NCBI RefSeq assembly: GCF_000189635.1
Contig: NW_002476248.1
Location: 16,631-80,630 of the forward strand
DNA: 64,000 nt
Source of the DNA: Tetrahymena thermophila SB210
Lineage: Eukaryota > Ciliophora > Oligohymenophorea > Hymenostomatida > Tetrahymenidae
Reading direction: 5' to 3'
Made by a program: the position numbers and the translations under genes. This document shows positions 1 through 12,548 of this stretch, piece after piece. The first letter of the stretch is position 1. Each line of letters opens with the position of its first letter. Below the pieces are notes generated by a model. It was not told the DNA's origin. It made no database searches and saw only the letters and a list, made by a program, of their open reading frames with translations.

Positions 1-1640
1 TTATTTTAAGCTTTTGACTTAGTTATTATCTAATTAAGCCACCTTGTCATTTAATAACTTGCTTATTCATTTATTTACTTACTAACTTACTAACCAAATA
101 AAATATAACGAATTTCTTTACTTACTCATCACAACACAACTATAATACTAACGAAAGCCATAGTTTTTTACCATCCTTTCTCCTCCATATTTATTTAATT
201 CGTTATTTATTCTTATATTTCAAGTTGGAATTATATTGGTGAAGGGGGTGCAAAAGATTTAGGCACAGGAATAGCCTAGTGCAAGTATATCACAACTTTG
301 ACACTTAACTTAAGGTAAAAATTTAATTGATTGATTGATAAACTAAATATTGATTATTTTAAGCTTTTGACTTAGTTATTAGCTAATTAAACCAGCTTGT
401 CATTTACTAACTTGCTTATTCATTTATTTACTTACTAACTTACTAACCAAATAAAATATAACAAATTTCTTTACTTACTCATCACAACACAACTAAAATA
501 CTAACGAAAGCCATAGTTTTTTACCATCCTTTCTCCTCCATATTTATTTAATTCGTTATTTATTCTTATATTTCAAGAGAAAATAAAATTGGTGCAAAAG
601 GTGCAAAAGATTTAGGCACAGGAATAGCCTAGTGCAAGAATATCACAACTTTGACGCTTTATTTATAGTAAAAATTTAATTGATTGATTGATTGATAAAC
701 TAAATATTGATTATTTTAAGCTTTTGACTTAGTTATTAGCTAATTAAGCCAGCTTGTCATTTACTAACTTGCTTATTCATTTATTTACTTACTAACTTAC
801 TAACCAAATAAAATATAACGAATTTCTTTACTTACTCATCACAACACAACTAAAATACTAACGAAAGCCATAGTTTTTTACCATCCTTTCTCCTCCATAT
901 TTATTTAATTCGTTATTTATTCTTATATTTCAAGATACAATAATATTGGTGCAGAGGGTGCAAAAGATTTAGGCACAGGAATAGCCTAGTGCAAGAATAT
1001 CACAACTTTGACGCTTGATTTATAGTAAAAATTTAATTGATTGATTGATAAACTAAATATTGATTATTTTAAGCTTTTGACTTAGTTATTAGCTAATTAA
1101 ACCAGCTTGTCATTTACTAACTTGCTTATTCATTTATTTACTTACTAACTTACTAACCAAATAAAATATAACGAATTTCTTTACTTACTCATCACAACAC
1201 AACTAAAATACTAACGAAGCCATAGTTTTTTACCATCCTTTCTCCTCCATATTTATTTAATTCGTTATTTATTCTTATATTTCAAGATACAATAATATTG
1301 GTGCAGAGGGTGCAAAAGATTTAGGCACAGGAATAGCCTAGTGCAAGAATATCACAACTTTGACGCTTTCTTTATAGTAAAAATTTAATTGATTGATTGA
1401 TAAACTAAATATTGATTATTTTAAGCTTTTGACTTAGTTATTAGCTAATTAAGCCAGCTTGTCATTTACTAACTTGCTTATTCATTTATTTACTTACTAA
1501 CTTACTAACCAAATAAAATATAACGAATTTCTTTACTTACTCATCACAACACAACTATAATACTAACGAAAGCCATAGTTTTTTACCATCCTTTCTCCTC
1601 CATATTTATTTAATTCGTTTATTTATTCTTATAATTCAAG
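1..1640 (+). repeat. ~354-bp tandem exon+intron units (4.5 copies)
   Basis: Exon starts are spaced 353, 357, 352 and 354 bp. The ~265-bp introns are almost identical between units, including the stretch with aagcttttgacttagttatt and the GATT and CTTACT short repeats. Whole exon+intron units have been duplicated recently or homogenised, not only the coding part. Confidence 0.95.
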
Positions 1641-1773
1641 TGGGAATAAAATTGGTGCAGAATAGAATAGAAATACTCGCACATAAATATGCACTCAGAA
1701 TACATCTTAAATAAGATATTTAATAATAATTATATATATTTATACTTATATTATTTTTTTTATAAACATTTGA
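225..1773 (+). CDS. LRR exon-array gene, 3' part, last exon broken
   Basis: Four 90-nt exons (225-314, 578-667, 935-1024, 1287-1376), each entering and leaving in phase 2, plus a fifth starting at 1641. Each encodes one leucine-rich repeat with core GAKDLGTGIAQCKNITTLTL, where TAG is read as Q; this resembles ribonuclease-inhibitor-type LRRs. Acceptors are TTCAAG and donors GTAAAA. The 5' part lies outside the window. The fifth exon matches only as far as IGAE, then changes to unrelated sequence that stays open to TGA at 1771-1773. The stop exon shared by the other LRR genes in this window was not found downstream. The gene is therefore either truncated or ends in a novel tail. LRR proteins usually bind other proteins; no partner can be inferred here. 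Confidence 0.75.
1661..1770 (-). mobile_element. possible decayed relative of the SINE-like element
   Basis: The LRR exon stops matching just after attggtgcag. What follows contains atactcgcacat (1673-1684) and atgcactc (1689-1696) in the same order and spacing, within a few bases, as the tail end of the element at 49173-49622 (49227-49238 and 49245-49252). Downstream is AT-rich and only weakly similar. The microsatellite is replaced by a short GAATA repeat. No tRNA-like head was seen. This is a short match and could be coincidence. Confidence 0.35.
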
Positions 1774-3574
1774 AACAACACTAAAACATTGAAACATAGA
1801 AACATAAAAACATAGAAACATAAAAACACAAAATCTATGCACTTTAAGCATAATTAACTTTTTTTATCATTACTAGATTTATTTAAAACATAATTATATT
1901 TATAAAAATATAAAATAATTTTCAATAATTTTTCAGTTATGAAAATAATTAAAAATTCTTAGTTATAATCTTAAAACTATTAATTAATTATTTATTTCTT
2001 TAAAAATGTTTATTAGATACTGTGGTTTAGATTATGATGCGAAAATTTAACTAAAGAAATTTCTAGAAAATTAATTATAAGCTAAGGTAAAATATAATTA
2101 GTTAAATTCATAAAAAATTGATTTATTTAAACTAATAAAATAGATAACTATCTATTGACAATCAGCGAAAAGTTAAATATAACAAACCTGAACTTTAATA
2201 ATTTATATATTAAAAAATTAAACTCTACATAAATAATTATGTTTCATTAAAATATTTATTTTTTATTTTGTTTTTTATAAATGTATTGATTAATTAGATA
2301 ATGATTTTTACTTATAGATTGATTGATACCCTAATAACTTTGTTTAAATCTAATCTGAAATATCTGAAAATATTTTATTTATATACATATGAGCTGATGT
2401 TATTAATAGATATAATTTATTAGAAATATAATTATCAGTCACTTTCAATATCGGTTTAAATATGTCAAACAATAACTATTATTATTTTATATATTTATGG
2501 CAATTTAATTATTTATGGTTATAATTACTTCTCTCTCATTATTTAATTAAAAATTATAAAATAGCTTTTATTTTCAGAAAACTATTTCAAAATTATTAAA
2601 AATAATATTTAATTTTATCTAATCTTTATCTTCATATTCATCATTATAAAATGTGTGGTCTATACCTAAGAATTTTTTTCAAATACCTATTAAATAAGAA
2701 TTAATTATGATTGGTTTAAATAAGAAACTTACGATAATTAATTATCCTATTGCAAATTTATAATCCAATCAAAAACTAGATTGAATATTTAATTTTTTAT
2801 TCAATTTTAGAAATGGAGTAACTAACAATAGAATAATTATCTGAATTTAACTTTTTTAATAATTTTTAATGTTACAAATAGACATTAAGAAAAAATTAAA
2901 AGATTTACTCTAAATCTTGTTAAATTTAAGTATTTTTTATTAGTTTTTTTAACTTTACCCATAAATTTCTAATCTAGTAAATAAAATGAGTAAAGCAAAA
3001 AAAAAAGGGCATATTTCAAATGTTTTACATAATATAAATAAATTAATTATTTGTGTATAAATTAAATAAAATCTTAATTTTTTACTTATTTATGTATTTT
3101 TTAAAGCACGATTGGATAATTAGATTATATTTTAAATTTAATTACCAAGTTAAATTGATAATTAATATATTTTCATAATAAGTTTGAGTAATTATACATA
3201 TCTTCAGAGCGAATCTGTATGGATATAGCATCAATTTATAAGCTTAAAATATAAATGTAGGAATTAATTTTTAAAATTTAAAGTAATTTACTTACTTTGT
3301 TTAAATTTATTTTCATTTTATAAAAATTTTCATAAAATGATATTTGCACTAACTAAATTAATGATTTTACACTAAACTAGATTTTAATATAAATGAATTA
3401 TGTTTACATTAAACTAGATTTTAATAATATTTAATATACTTTTTATTAATAAATTTCATCAATTAATATAATCAAAGTAAAAACGGTATAATTTATTTTA
3501 TAGTTTTTGATTACTATATTTTGAAAAACATATACCAGTTAAAAGCAATAATATCTTTCAATAAATTAAGAAAT
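1774..3574. other. AT-rich intergenic stretch
   Basis: No coding frame, RNA gene or structured repeat could be supported. It holds A/T-rich sequence with a short run of aaacat(a) repeats at about 1765-1830. It presumably contains the 3' flank of the LRR gene and the promoter of the secreted-protein gene. Confidence 0.6.
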
Positions 3575-4333
3575 ATGAGAATCACTTTAATTTTTATTAT
3601 TGCACTTTCTTTAATATTTACTTCTTCATTAGGAGCTAGAAGCTATAAAAAGAAAGATGATTAACCAACTGCAACTAATAGTACAGCATCTGCAAACGAA
3701 AATAAATCTTCTGAAAGTAGTTCATAGGATGATTCTGAAGAAAACAATATTTAAGATAATATTGGATAAGCAAGATAAGGTAATCATTTGCATACACTAA
3801 AAAATACTATGAATTGAAGTACACAAACTTTTTAATTAAAAGATGGGACTAAAGCTGTTGGAGATGTCTTTGGAAATGTAGGTGATTCTGTTGGAAATTT
3901 AGGTTAAGCAGGCAATTAGTTAGGTTAGGGTATTAATAATGTTGGTAATAATTATCTTTTTAAAATAATTAACTCTACTTATATTTTGTTTATTAAATTA
4001 AAAGCTAATGATCTTGGTCAGACTAGTAGCAGTATTGGCGAAGTAGTTTAAGATCAAGTTGATGAAACTTAATGTAATTATTTATTTATTTATTAAATTA
4101 GCTTCAATAATTATATTGAAAACTAAGCATATTTAAATGGAGAGACTGAAAATGATAATAATCTAGAGTAAACAAAGCATGAAAAAGAAGGAAATAAGCA
4201 TCATAAAAAAGATAAATAAAATAAAAAAGAAATTAATAAACTAATTATGAAGAATAATGATAGCAAATATGGAGCTAAAACTAAAATAGGCAGATAAAAT
4301 AGTAGAAAATATAAGCAAGATAAATAATTATGA
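3575..4333 (+). CDS. small secreted protein, charged, Gly/Asn-rich middle
   Basis: Four exons (3575-3779, 3843-3944, 4005-4073, 4128-4333) joined by three 54-63-nt introns give 582 nt, 193 residues, ending at TGA. It starts MRITLIFIIALSLIFTSSLG, a typical cleavable signal peptide. Next comes a Ser/Asp/Glu-rich stretch (about 30-65), then a middle part with loose repeats of G-N-V/L-G-(D/Q) containing short hydrophobic steps (about 70-125), and a Lys/His/Asn-rich basic tail. No cysteine-rich fold or enzyme motif is visible. The repetitive middle could form amphipathic helices. The family is not recognised; it may be ciliate-specific. The third intron could also end at 4101, but that would make a 28-nt intron and shift the frame, so the 4127 acceptor was preferred. 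Confidence 0.75.
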
Positions 4334-5324
4334 AGTAATAATAAATTAATTCTTAGAATATATCATTTAGAATATTTTTTAAATAAAGAAACACATAAAA
4401 GAAAGCCAAATATGTTATAAAAATGAGGTCATTTTTCTCAAAAAGTAAAAGATTTTTGGCTCAAAAGATATTAGGAATAAGTAATATCATAGATAATAAT
4501 TGAAACTATATAGTTAAATAAAGGTTATCGACTAAGCTATATGAGATATTTTAGATTAAATTAATAGTTAGAGCTTTAATAAAATAGACTTTATTTATTT
4601 TTATAATTTATGTAATTTATAATTTGCATAAAAATGAATGAGGTATATTTTATAAAAGATTAAATTATGATCATTATTTTGAGTATTTGTGTAAAATTAA
4701 AAGTTAAATTTAAATATTTTTTGCTGAAGCAACAGTAAGAAAATTAGTATTTTGAAAAATAGAAAAAACAAATAAAGATCAATAATTATTTGCTCAAATA
4801 AAATCTTGAAATGCATTTTAAATGTAAATTTTTTTTAATTTTTAAATATTTTTTGTAAGGAGTTTATTTATTTGATAAGAAAAATTTAAAATATTTTAAA
4901 TTAGAGTTTTATAAGAAAGAAACTAAGAAAAATTTATTTAAATAAATTAAAATTTTCATTCTTTATTTTAAAAATGTTTTTTAATGATTGTTTTTAATGA
5001 ATTATTTTAGTGAAAATATATTTTTTAAAAATAAGTGAATTAATAATATAAAATTTATATTTTTTAGCAAAATTAGGGAAATGAATCAAATTAAAAAAGA
5101 TTAAATTTAAAAAAAAGAATGCATAGAATTATAAATGCAAATTGCATGCCAAATAATTTATAATTTTTATATATAATATATACTGTCATTCCTTATTAAT
5201 TAAGGATTATTTATATTAAAGCCTCTTACTAAGATTTTCTAGATTAAGACCCTCAATAAAACATAAAATCAGGGGAGTTTTAAACCTTAATTAATGAAGT
5301 TTGATGGTATATTAAGTTTTCATT
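4334..5324. other. AT-rich intergenic stretch
   Basis: Lies between the convergent 3' ends of the secreted-protein gene and the first TPR gene. No coding or RNA signal was seen. About 5200-5320 weakly resembles the 3' flank of the second TPR gene (about 14830-14902). Confidence 0.6.
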
Positions 5325-8300
5325 TCAGATTTTTTTATTTTCCTTCATCAATTTTATTCTATTTAGTGATCTCCTTTCTGTAGGATTAATTGAAAGAACT
5401 TTATTATAGAACTCAAGGGCTTTTTCATATTAGTCTTTTTTCTCGTAAACAAGCCCTGAATTGTAAAGAGATAACTCGTATTTAGGATTTATTTCAAGAG
5501 CTTTGTTGTATTGTTCAAGTGCTTAATCATTCTTTCCTTGATCATAGTAAATAAGTCCTATGTTATTATATGCTATTTCATTATTAGGTTCAATTTCTAA
5601 AATCTTTTAATAGTATTCAGTGGCTTGCTCATAAGAGGCTTTGTCTGAATAGATGTTACCTAATTATATGTAAGAATTTACATACTTAGGATCTAGTTCA
5701 ATCGCCTTTTTATGGCTAGAAATAGCTTCATCAACCATACTTTTATCTTCATATACTCTAGCTAATTCATAGTAAATATCAGCAGATTACTAAACTGAAT
5801 TATAAAACTCTTTAGCTTCCTCAGTCATTTTTTAATTTATATATAGAGTCATTAAAGCACTTATAGAATCTAAACTATTGGGTTTATGTTCAATGGCTTT
5901 TTTGTAGCATTCAATTGCCTCTTCAAATTGTTCATTTTCTTCATAAACTAAACCGAGTTTATCATAAGCCTCAGAATACTTTGGATCGATTTCAATAGCT
6001 TTTTTTAAGCACTTTATGCATTCCTAATCCTTCATCTAATTATAATATTTAAAACCTTGATTGTAATAGTCTTCTGCAGTTTAAAGATCTTTCTTTTATT
6101 CATCGCCATCTTCATAATCATCATCATAATCTTCTGGCTCTGATACTTCATCCTCTTTGGTTTAGTTATCTATTTTGTCTCCATTATTCTTTTTTATTAG
6201 GTTAATTCTATTAAGAGTTTTCTTGTCTTTTGGGTTTATTTTAAGAACTTTTTTATAGCATTCAAGAGCTTTGTCAAAATCCTTTTTTTACTCATAAACT
6301 AAACCAGAATTGTAATAGGAGAGGTCATAATTAGGGTCCAGTTCTAGAGCTTTATTGTAGTACTCGATTGCTTTGTCATCCATTTTCTACTTGTAATGTA
6401 CAAGTCCTATATTATTATAAGCTACTGCTTTTTGAGGATTTATTTGTATTATTTTTTGGTAGCATTCGAGTGCTTAATCGTATTCTGCTTTACCTAAGTG
6501 TAAATTACCTAGTTCGATGTAAGCATTGATATAAAGAGGATCTAGTTCTATAGCTTTTTAGAAGTAATCAATAGCTTCTTCGGTCATTTTACATTCTGAA
6601 TAAATAGTTGCTAGTTCATAGTAAGTTTCTAAGCATTTAGGAATTTGATTGAAAAATTCCTTTGCTTCATTTACCATAAATTTATCTTAGTATATTTTCA
6701 CTAAACTACGAATGCATTCCATTCCTTTTGGATTAACTTTAATTCCTTTTTAGTAAAATTCTATAGCCTCATCAAACTTTTTCTATTATGAGTAGACAAA
6801 ACCTAACCTTTCATAAGCTGCATAATAGTTTGGATCTATTTCAATAGCTTTTTTTAGGCATTCTATTGATTTATCATCTTCCATTTGCATATAATAAAGG
6901 AAAGCTTAGCTATATTGTTACTCTGCAGTTGATTTGTTGCTAGAACCAAATTTATTTTGTAAATCGTCAAGGAAGTCAAATCCGTTATTTGAAGAATTAT
7001 TCTTTTTCTATAGAGCTCTTTTTCTTGCAAGGGATCTAGATTCAGTAGGGTTGATTTCAAGAACTTTATTGTAACACTCAAGAGCTTTGTCTGTTTAATT
7101 TTTTCTTTCGTAAACAAGTCCAGAGTTGTAAAGTGATAATTCATATTTCGGATTAATTTCTAAAGCTTTGTTAAATTATTCAAGAGCTTCATCATTCATA
7201 TTTTAATCGAAATAAACTAGCCCTATATTATTATAGGCCACTGGTTTTTGAGGATCAATTTCTAATATTTTCTTATATGTTTCAAGTGCTTGGTCAAACA
7301 TAGGTTTATCTAGATAAGCGTTACCTAATTGAATGTAAGCATTAATATACTTTGAGTCTAATTCAATTGCTCTTTAGTAGCTTCCTATAGCTTCATCAAG
7401 CATATTTTAGTCTTAGTAAACCCTTCCCAAATGATAATGAGTTTCAACGCATTTAGGCACATAGTCGTAGAACTCTTTAGCCTCGTTTATCATTTTTCTA
7501 TCCAAATAATAATTCATCACTGCTTCCATAGCAGCAAAGCACTTAGGATTTACTTCTATAGCTTTTTTGTAAGATTAAATAGCTTCTTCATACTTTCTAT
7601 TTGCTTTTAATACAAGACCTAGTTTGTCGTAGGCTTCAGAGTAGTTTGGATCTAATTCAATAGCCTTATTTAAGCACTTGATTGATTCATCATCATTCAA
7701 TTCAGTGTAATATTTATACCCTTCTTCATAGTAATCTTTAGCAGTTTAAAGATTTTTCTCCTACTACTCTTCTTTGTCAGTTCCTTAAGCTTATTTTCCA
7801 GTTTTCTTTTTCAGTTTATTTAGTCTGCTTAATGTATTCTTATGAGCTGGATTGATTTCAAGAGCTCTATTATAGCATTCAAGAGCCTTATCTTTCTAAT
7901 GTTTTTTTTCATAAACCAGCCCTGAATTGTATATAGATAACTCATATTCAGGGTCTGCTTCTATAGCTTTATTGAATTATTCAAGTGCCTCGTCTAGCAT
8001 GTTTTATCTTAAATATATAAGGCCTATATTATTATACGCGACTGGTTCTTTTGAGTCTATTTCTATTATTTTTTAATAGCACTCCATGGCTTAATCGTAT
8101 AACGGTTTATCTAAATAAGCGTTGCCTAATTAGATATAAGCATTAATGTATTTAGAGTCTAACTCAAGTACTTTTTTATAGTAGACAATAGATTCATCAA
8201 GCATATTTTGATCTTAGTAAACTTTTGCTAATTTATAATAAGCATCAAGGTTTTTAGGAACTTATTCAGAGAATTCTTTAGCTTCTTTAATCATTTTTTT

Positions 8301-11300
8301 ATCTAAATACATGTTCATCACTGTCTCCATAGCAGAATAAAATTTTGGGTTGAGTTCGAATGCTTTTTTGTAGTGGGTAATAGATTCGTCAAACATCTTT
8401 TTTTCTTTATAAACTAAACCAAGTTTATCATATGCTTCATAGAAATTTGGGTCTATTTCTAAAGCTTTTTTCAGACATTCTATGGCTTTGTCATCATTCT
8501 ATTATTAATAGTAGTCAAAGCCTTCATAATAATAATCGTCTGCTGTTGAAAGAACTTTCTTTTTATCTTTTTTAAATATATCTTTAAAAAGACTAAACTC
8601 TTTATCATCTTTTGAAGTTTGCTTGTTTTGTTAGATCACCTTTATTCTATTAAGAGATTTTTTTTCAGTGGGATTTATTTCTAATGTTTTATAAAAGAAT
8701 TCAAGAGCTTTATCTTATTCTCCTTTTTTTTCATAAACCAATCCGCTGTTGAAAAGGGCTAATTCGTAATGAGGATCGACATCAAGAGCCTTTTTATAAT
8801 ATTCAAGCGCTGCATCATACAATCCTTACTTGTTATAGACAACTCCAACATTGTTATAAGCAACAGCTTTTTTAGGATCTATTTCTATTATTTTTTTATA
8901 GGAATCAAGAGCTAAATCAAATTGCAATTTGTCTAAATAAGAATTTCCTAAATAAATGTAGGAGTTAATATGACTAGGGTCTAATTATATTGCTTTTTTA
9001 TAATTTACTATAGCGTCATCAAGCATATTTTACTCTTCATATGTTCTTCCTAATTCATAATAAGCTTCAGTGCATTTTGGAACGAATTCGCAAAATTCCT
9101 AAGCTTCTTTAATCATTTTTTTGTCCAAATATAGATTCATCACAGCTTTCATAGCACTGAAGCATTTAGGATTGATTTCAATAGCTTTTTTGTAATTTTC
9201 AACTGCTTCATCAAATTTTTTATTAGTTTTGTGCAGTAGACCTAATTTTTCATATGCTTAAAAGTAATTTAGGTCCAATTCTAAGGCTTTTTTGTAACAG
9301 TTTATGGACTCTTCATCCTTCATTTAATTGTAATACTTAAATCCTTAATCAAGATAATCCTTGGCAGTTTCAAGTTTTTACTCTTACTCTTATTCTTTCT
9401 TTTTTAATATCTCCATTCTTGCTAAAGTTTTCTTTTCAGTTGGGTTTATAGCAAGTACTTGGTTATATAACTCAAGAGCTTTATCTTTTTAATTTTTCTT
9501 TTCATAAACCAAGCCTGAGTTGTAAATAGATAGCTCATATTTTGGATTCACTTCAAGAGCTTTGTTGAAATATTCTAGTGCCTAATCATCGATATTTTAT
9601 CTGAAATAGACAAGACCCATATTATTGTAAGCAACTGCCTGTTTAGAATCTATATTTAAAATATTTTAGTAGCACTCAAGCGCCTTCTCATAATCAGGCT
9701 TGTTTAAGTAGAGACTTCCTAGCAAAATATGTGCATCAATGTCATTAGGGTCTAATTCAAGTACTTTCTTATAATTTGTAACTGATTCTTCAAACATATT
9801 TTGAGATTTGTACACGTCAGCAAATTCATAGTAAGTATCTAAATTTTTGGGTACTTCATCATAGAAGGCTTTAGCTTCATCGAGCATTTTTCTATCCAAG
9901 TAAATATTCATAACTGTCTTTATAATATCTAAACAATCAGGGTTTATTTCTAAAACTTTTTTATAGTTAACAATAGCTTCATCAAACATCTTTTTCTCTT
10001 TGTAAATAAGGCCTAATTTGTCATAGGCTTCATAATAGTTTGGATCTAACTCTAGAGCTTTTTATAAGCATTCTATTGATTATTCATCCTTCAACTAAAT
10101 GTAATATTTGTAACCTTATTAATAAAATTCCTTTGCAGTTTTTGGAGTTTTATCTTCCTATTGATTTTTTTAATTTATTTAAAAAATTCTTACTTTTGCC
10201 TTTTTATCATTTGGTTTTATTTAAAGAACTTTTTAATAACACTCAAGTGCTTTATCGTTTTGGTTTTTTTATTGATACACAAGCCCGGTGTAGTAAATTG
10301 CTAATTCATAGTTTGGATTTATTTCTAAGGCTTTGTTAAAATTTTCAATAGCTTAATCATAACTTTTCTAAGTATAATACATAAATCCAATGCCATTGAA
10401 TATTGCAGCATTATTAGCATCAATTTCTTCAGCTTTAGAAAAGCATTCAAGAGCTTTTTCATTGATTCCTTTAGCAGAATAGATGCTACCCAATCCAAGA
10501 TAAGATTTTATGCATTTTGGATCTAACTCGATTGCTGCTAAATAGAAACGAATAGCCTCTTCCATCTACTTGATAGCCTAGTTAAGCTGTCCTAAGTTAC
10601 AGAAAGCTTAAGTATATTTTGGATTCAGCTATATAGTCTTTTCATAGCATTTGATACACTCTTTTATCATATTAGTTTAAACAAAAAGCTCATCTTCAAA
10701 TAGGGTGCTCAAATTGCTATCATTAACTTTATTGTAACATTCAAAAGCTTCAGATTACATGTTCTTTTAAGAATAAGCATTTCCTTGTCTTATAAAAGTA
10801 GTAATGTGATTTGGGTTCATCTCTTCAGTTTTCTTGTAATATTCCAAGGCTTCTTCTAGCATATTTTTTGATTCATATGTTGCTCCTAAGTTGTAGTAAA
10901 TTAAGTAATCAGTTGTATCAAGCTATAATCTTTTTTTAAAGTAATCTAAGGCCTCATCATACATATTTTTCAAGTAATAAATGTATCCTAAATTGTTTAG
11001 GGCACTTAAATTATTCTCCTCGATTGCTAATACATTTTGATAGCAAGCAATTGCTTCATCATAGTTTTTCAAAATTGTTTATAGCATTGCCAAACTAACA
11101 TAAGAGTAGGTGTATTTTGGGTTTATTTCTATTGCTTTTTTGTAGCATTCAATAGCTTCAGTAGTATTTCCTTATAATTCATAAACTTCTGCACTTCTAT
11201 AATAAGCTTTATAATAATTTGGATCTACTTGAATGGCTTTTTTAAAACAGGATTGAGCTTCATCAAACATTTTTTAGTCAGAGTAAATTATACCTAAGTT

Positions 11301-12548
11301 AAGATAGGCATTAGTATACTCTGGATTTAGCTCTATAACTTTTTTATATGTTTTGACAGCTTCTTCATTCATATCTTTATCTTGATATAAAAAGGCTAAC
11401 TAAAAATGATCGTAATGACTATATGGATCGATTTAAATTATTTTTTTGAAGCATTCAATACCCTCGTCTGCCAAATTCTACTCAATGCAAAGATCTCCCA
11501 AATTTGTCAGAGATTTAAGAAATTTAGGATTCATTTCTATTGATTTCTTGTAACTTTCAATAGCATTTTATATTAAATTTTATTTTTCATAAGCAAGCGC
11601 AGAGTTGTGGTAGGCCTTGTGATATTAAGGATCTACATCAAGTGCTTTCTTATAATACTCAAGTGCTTCTGTGATCATATTTTTATGATAATAGACAAGT
11701 CCTATGTTATTATAAGAATCAGGGCTTTTTGGATTAATTTCAATGGCTTTTTGAAAATAAGTAAGTGCTTCATCATCTTTTTATTCTTCATAGTATAGTA
11801 ACCCTAGATTAAACTGAGCGTTAAAATATTTAGGATCTATTTCAATAGCTTTTTTGTAATGCTTGATAGCCTCCTCCTTCTTACTTGTATTCTAGTAAAC
11901 ATACCCAAGCCTTTCATAAGCTTCTACACAATTCTAATCAATTTCTATAGCTTTTTTGAGATATTTGATAGAATCTTCAATTTTATAATCAGTATAGTAG
12001 TTACGAGCTAGGCTGATATAAGTATTAACATAATTAGGATCAATATTAAGTATGTTCTTATAGCAATCGTAAGCTTAATCGATCATGTTTTTGCTTTCGT
12101 AAGCAAATCCTAAGTTGTGATGAGCTTCTGTAAAATTTGGATCTATTTCGATAGCTTTTTTAAAGCACTATATAGCTTTATTTGTAAGATTTTATTTTTT
12201 ATAAGCAAAACCTAATCTTTCATGAGCCTTAGCGCTTTTAGGGTCTATTTCTAGAGCTTTTTAAAGGCATGCAACTGCTTCGTCAAGCATTTTTTTTTGT
12301 AAATAATTTTCAGCTTTGCAGATGTAGGCATTTAAATAGTTGGGATTTTTTTCGATTGCTCTGTTAAGAAACTCGAGAGATTCATCATGCTGTTTCTTTG
12401 ACTGATGAATTAAGCCAAGATTATAGAGAGCTTCTACATTGCTAGCGTCTACTTCTAGAACCTTTTTGTAGCATTCAATAGCCTCCTCAAGCAAATTCTA
12501 CTTTTAAAAATCAAGAGCCTTATCACAGAGAGATTGACTATCTTCCAT
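5325..12548 (-). CDS. giant tetratricopeptide-repeat protein, copy A
   Basis: A single uninterrupted frame of 2407 residues; TAA and TAG occur often and only TGA ends it. It begins MEDSQSLCDKALDFQKQN and is made almost wholly of 34-residue TPRs of the type A.E.Y.KALEIDPN...A (e.g. LEEAIECYKKVLEVDASN), about 65-70 copies by length. The N-terminal ~780 residues are continuous TPRs. The rest is a series of ~265-residue modules, each ending in a short charged linker with (S)LNRI or similar. One linker (about 6085-6180) is strongly acidic (Glu/Asp/Tyr). There is no transferase, kinase or other catalytic domain, so this is probably a protein-binding scaffold; its partner is unknown. No signal peptide or membrane helix was seen. 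The tandem paralogue lies directly upstream in the same orientation. Confidence 0.93.
5340..10200 (-). repeat. ~800-bp super-modules inside TPR gene copy A
   Basis: A marker made of the end of one linker plus the first TPR (NPT.K..LNRI, then ...NP) recurs near 5361, 6210, 7028, 7831, 8651, 9424 and 10190. The spacing is about 849, 818, 803, 820, 773 and 766 bp. Each module holds about seven TPRs. The same order is seen in copy B. Confidence 0.85.

Noticed and set aside
1-1640. Non-coding satellite or CRISPR-like array
   Set aside because: Regular spacing comes from LRR exons with intact splice sites and phase; the organism is a eukaryote.
4074-4101. A 28-nt third intron in the secreted-protein gene
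   Set aside because: Shorter than any other intron seen here and it leads into a poorer frame; the 54-nt choice keeps a charged tail ending at TGA.
10040-10339. Plus-strand frames inside the TPR genes (also 11607-11798, 19615-19914)
   Set aside because: They are antisense to a 2400-residue TPR frame and show Leu/Phe/Ile-rich composition typical of reading AT-rich code backwards.
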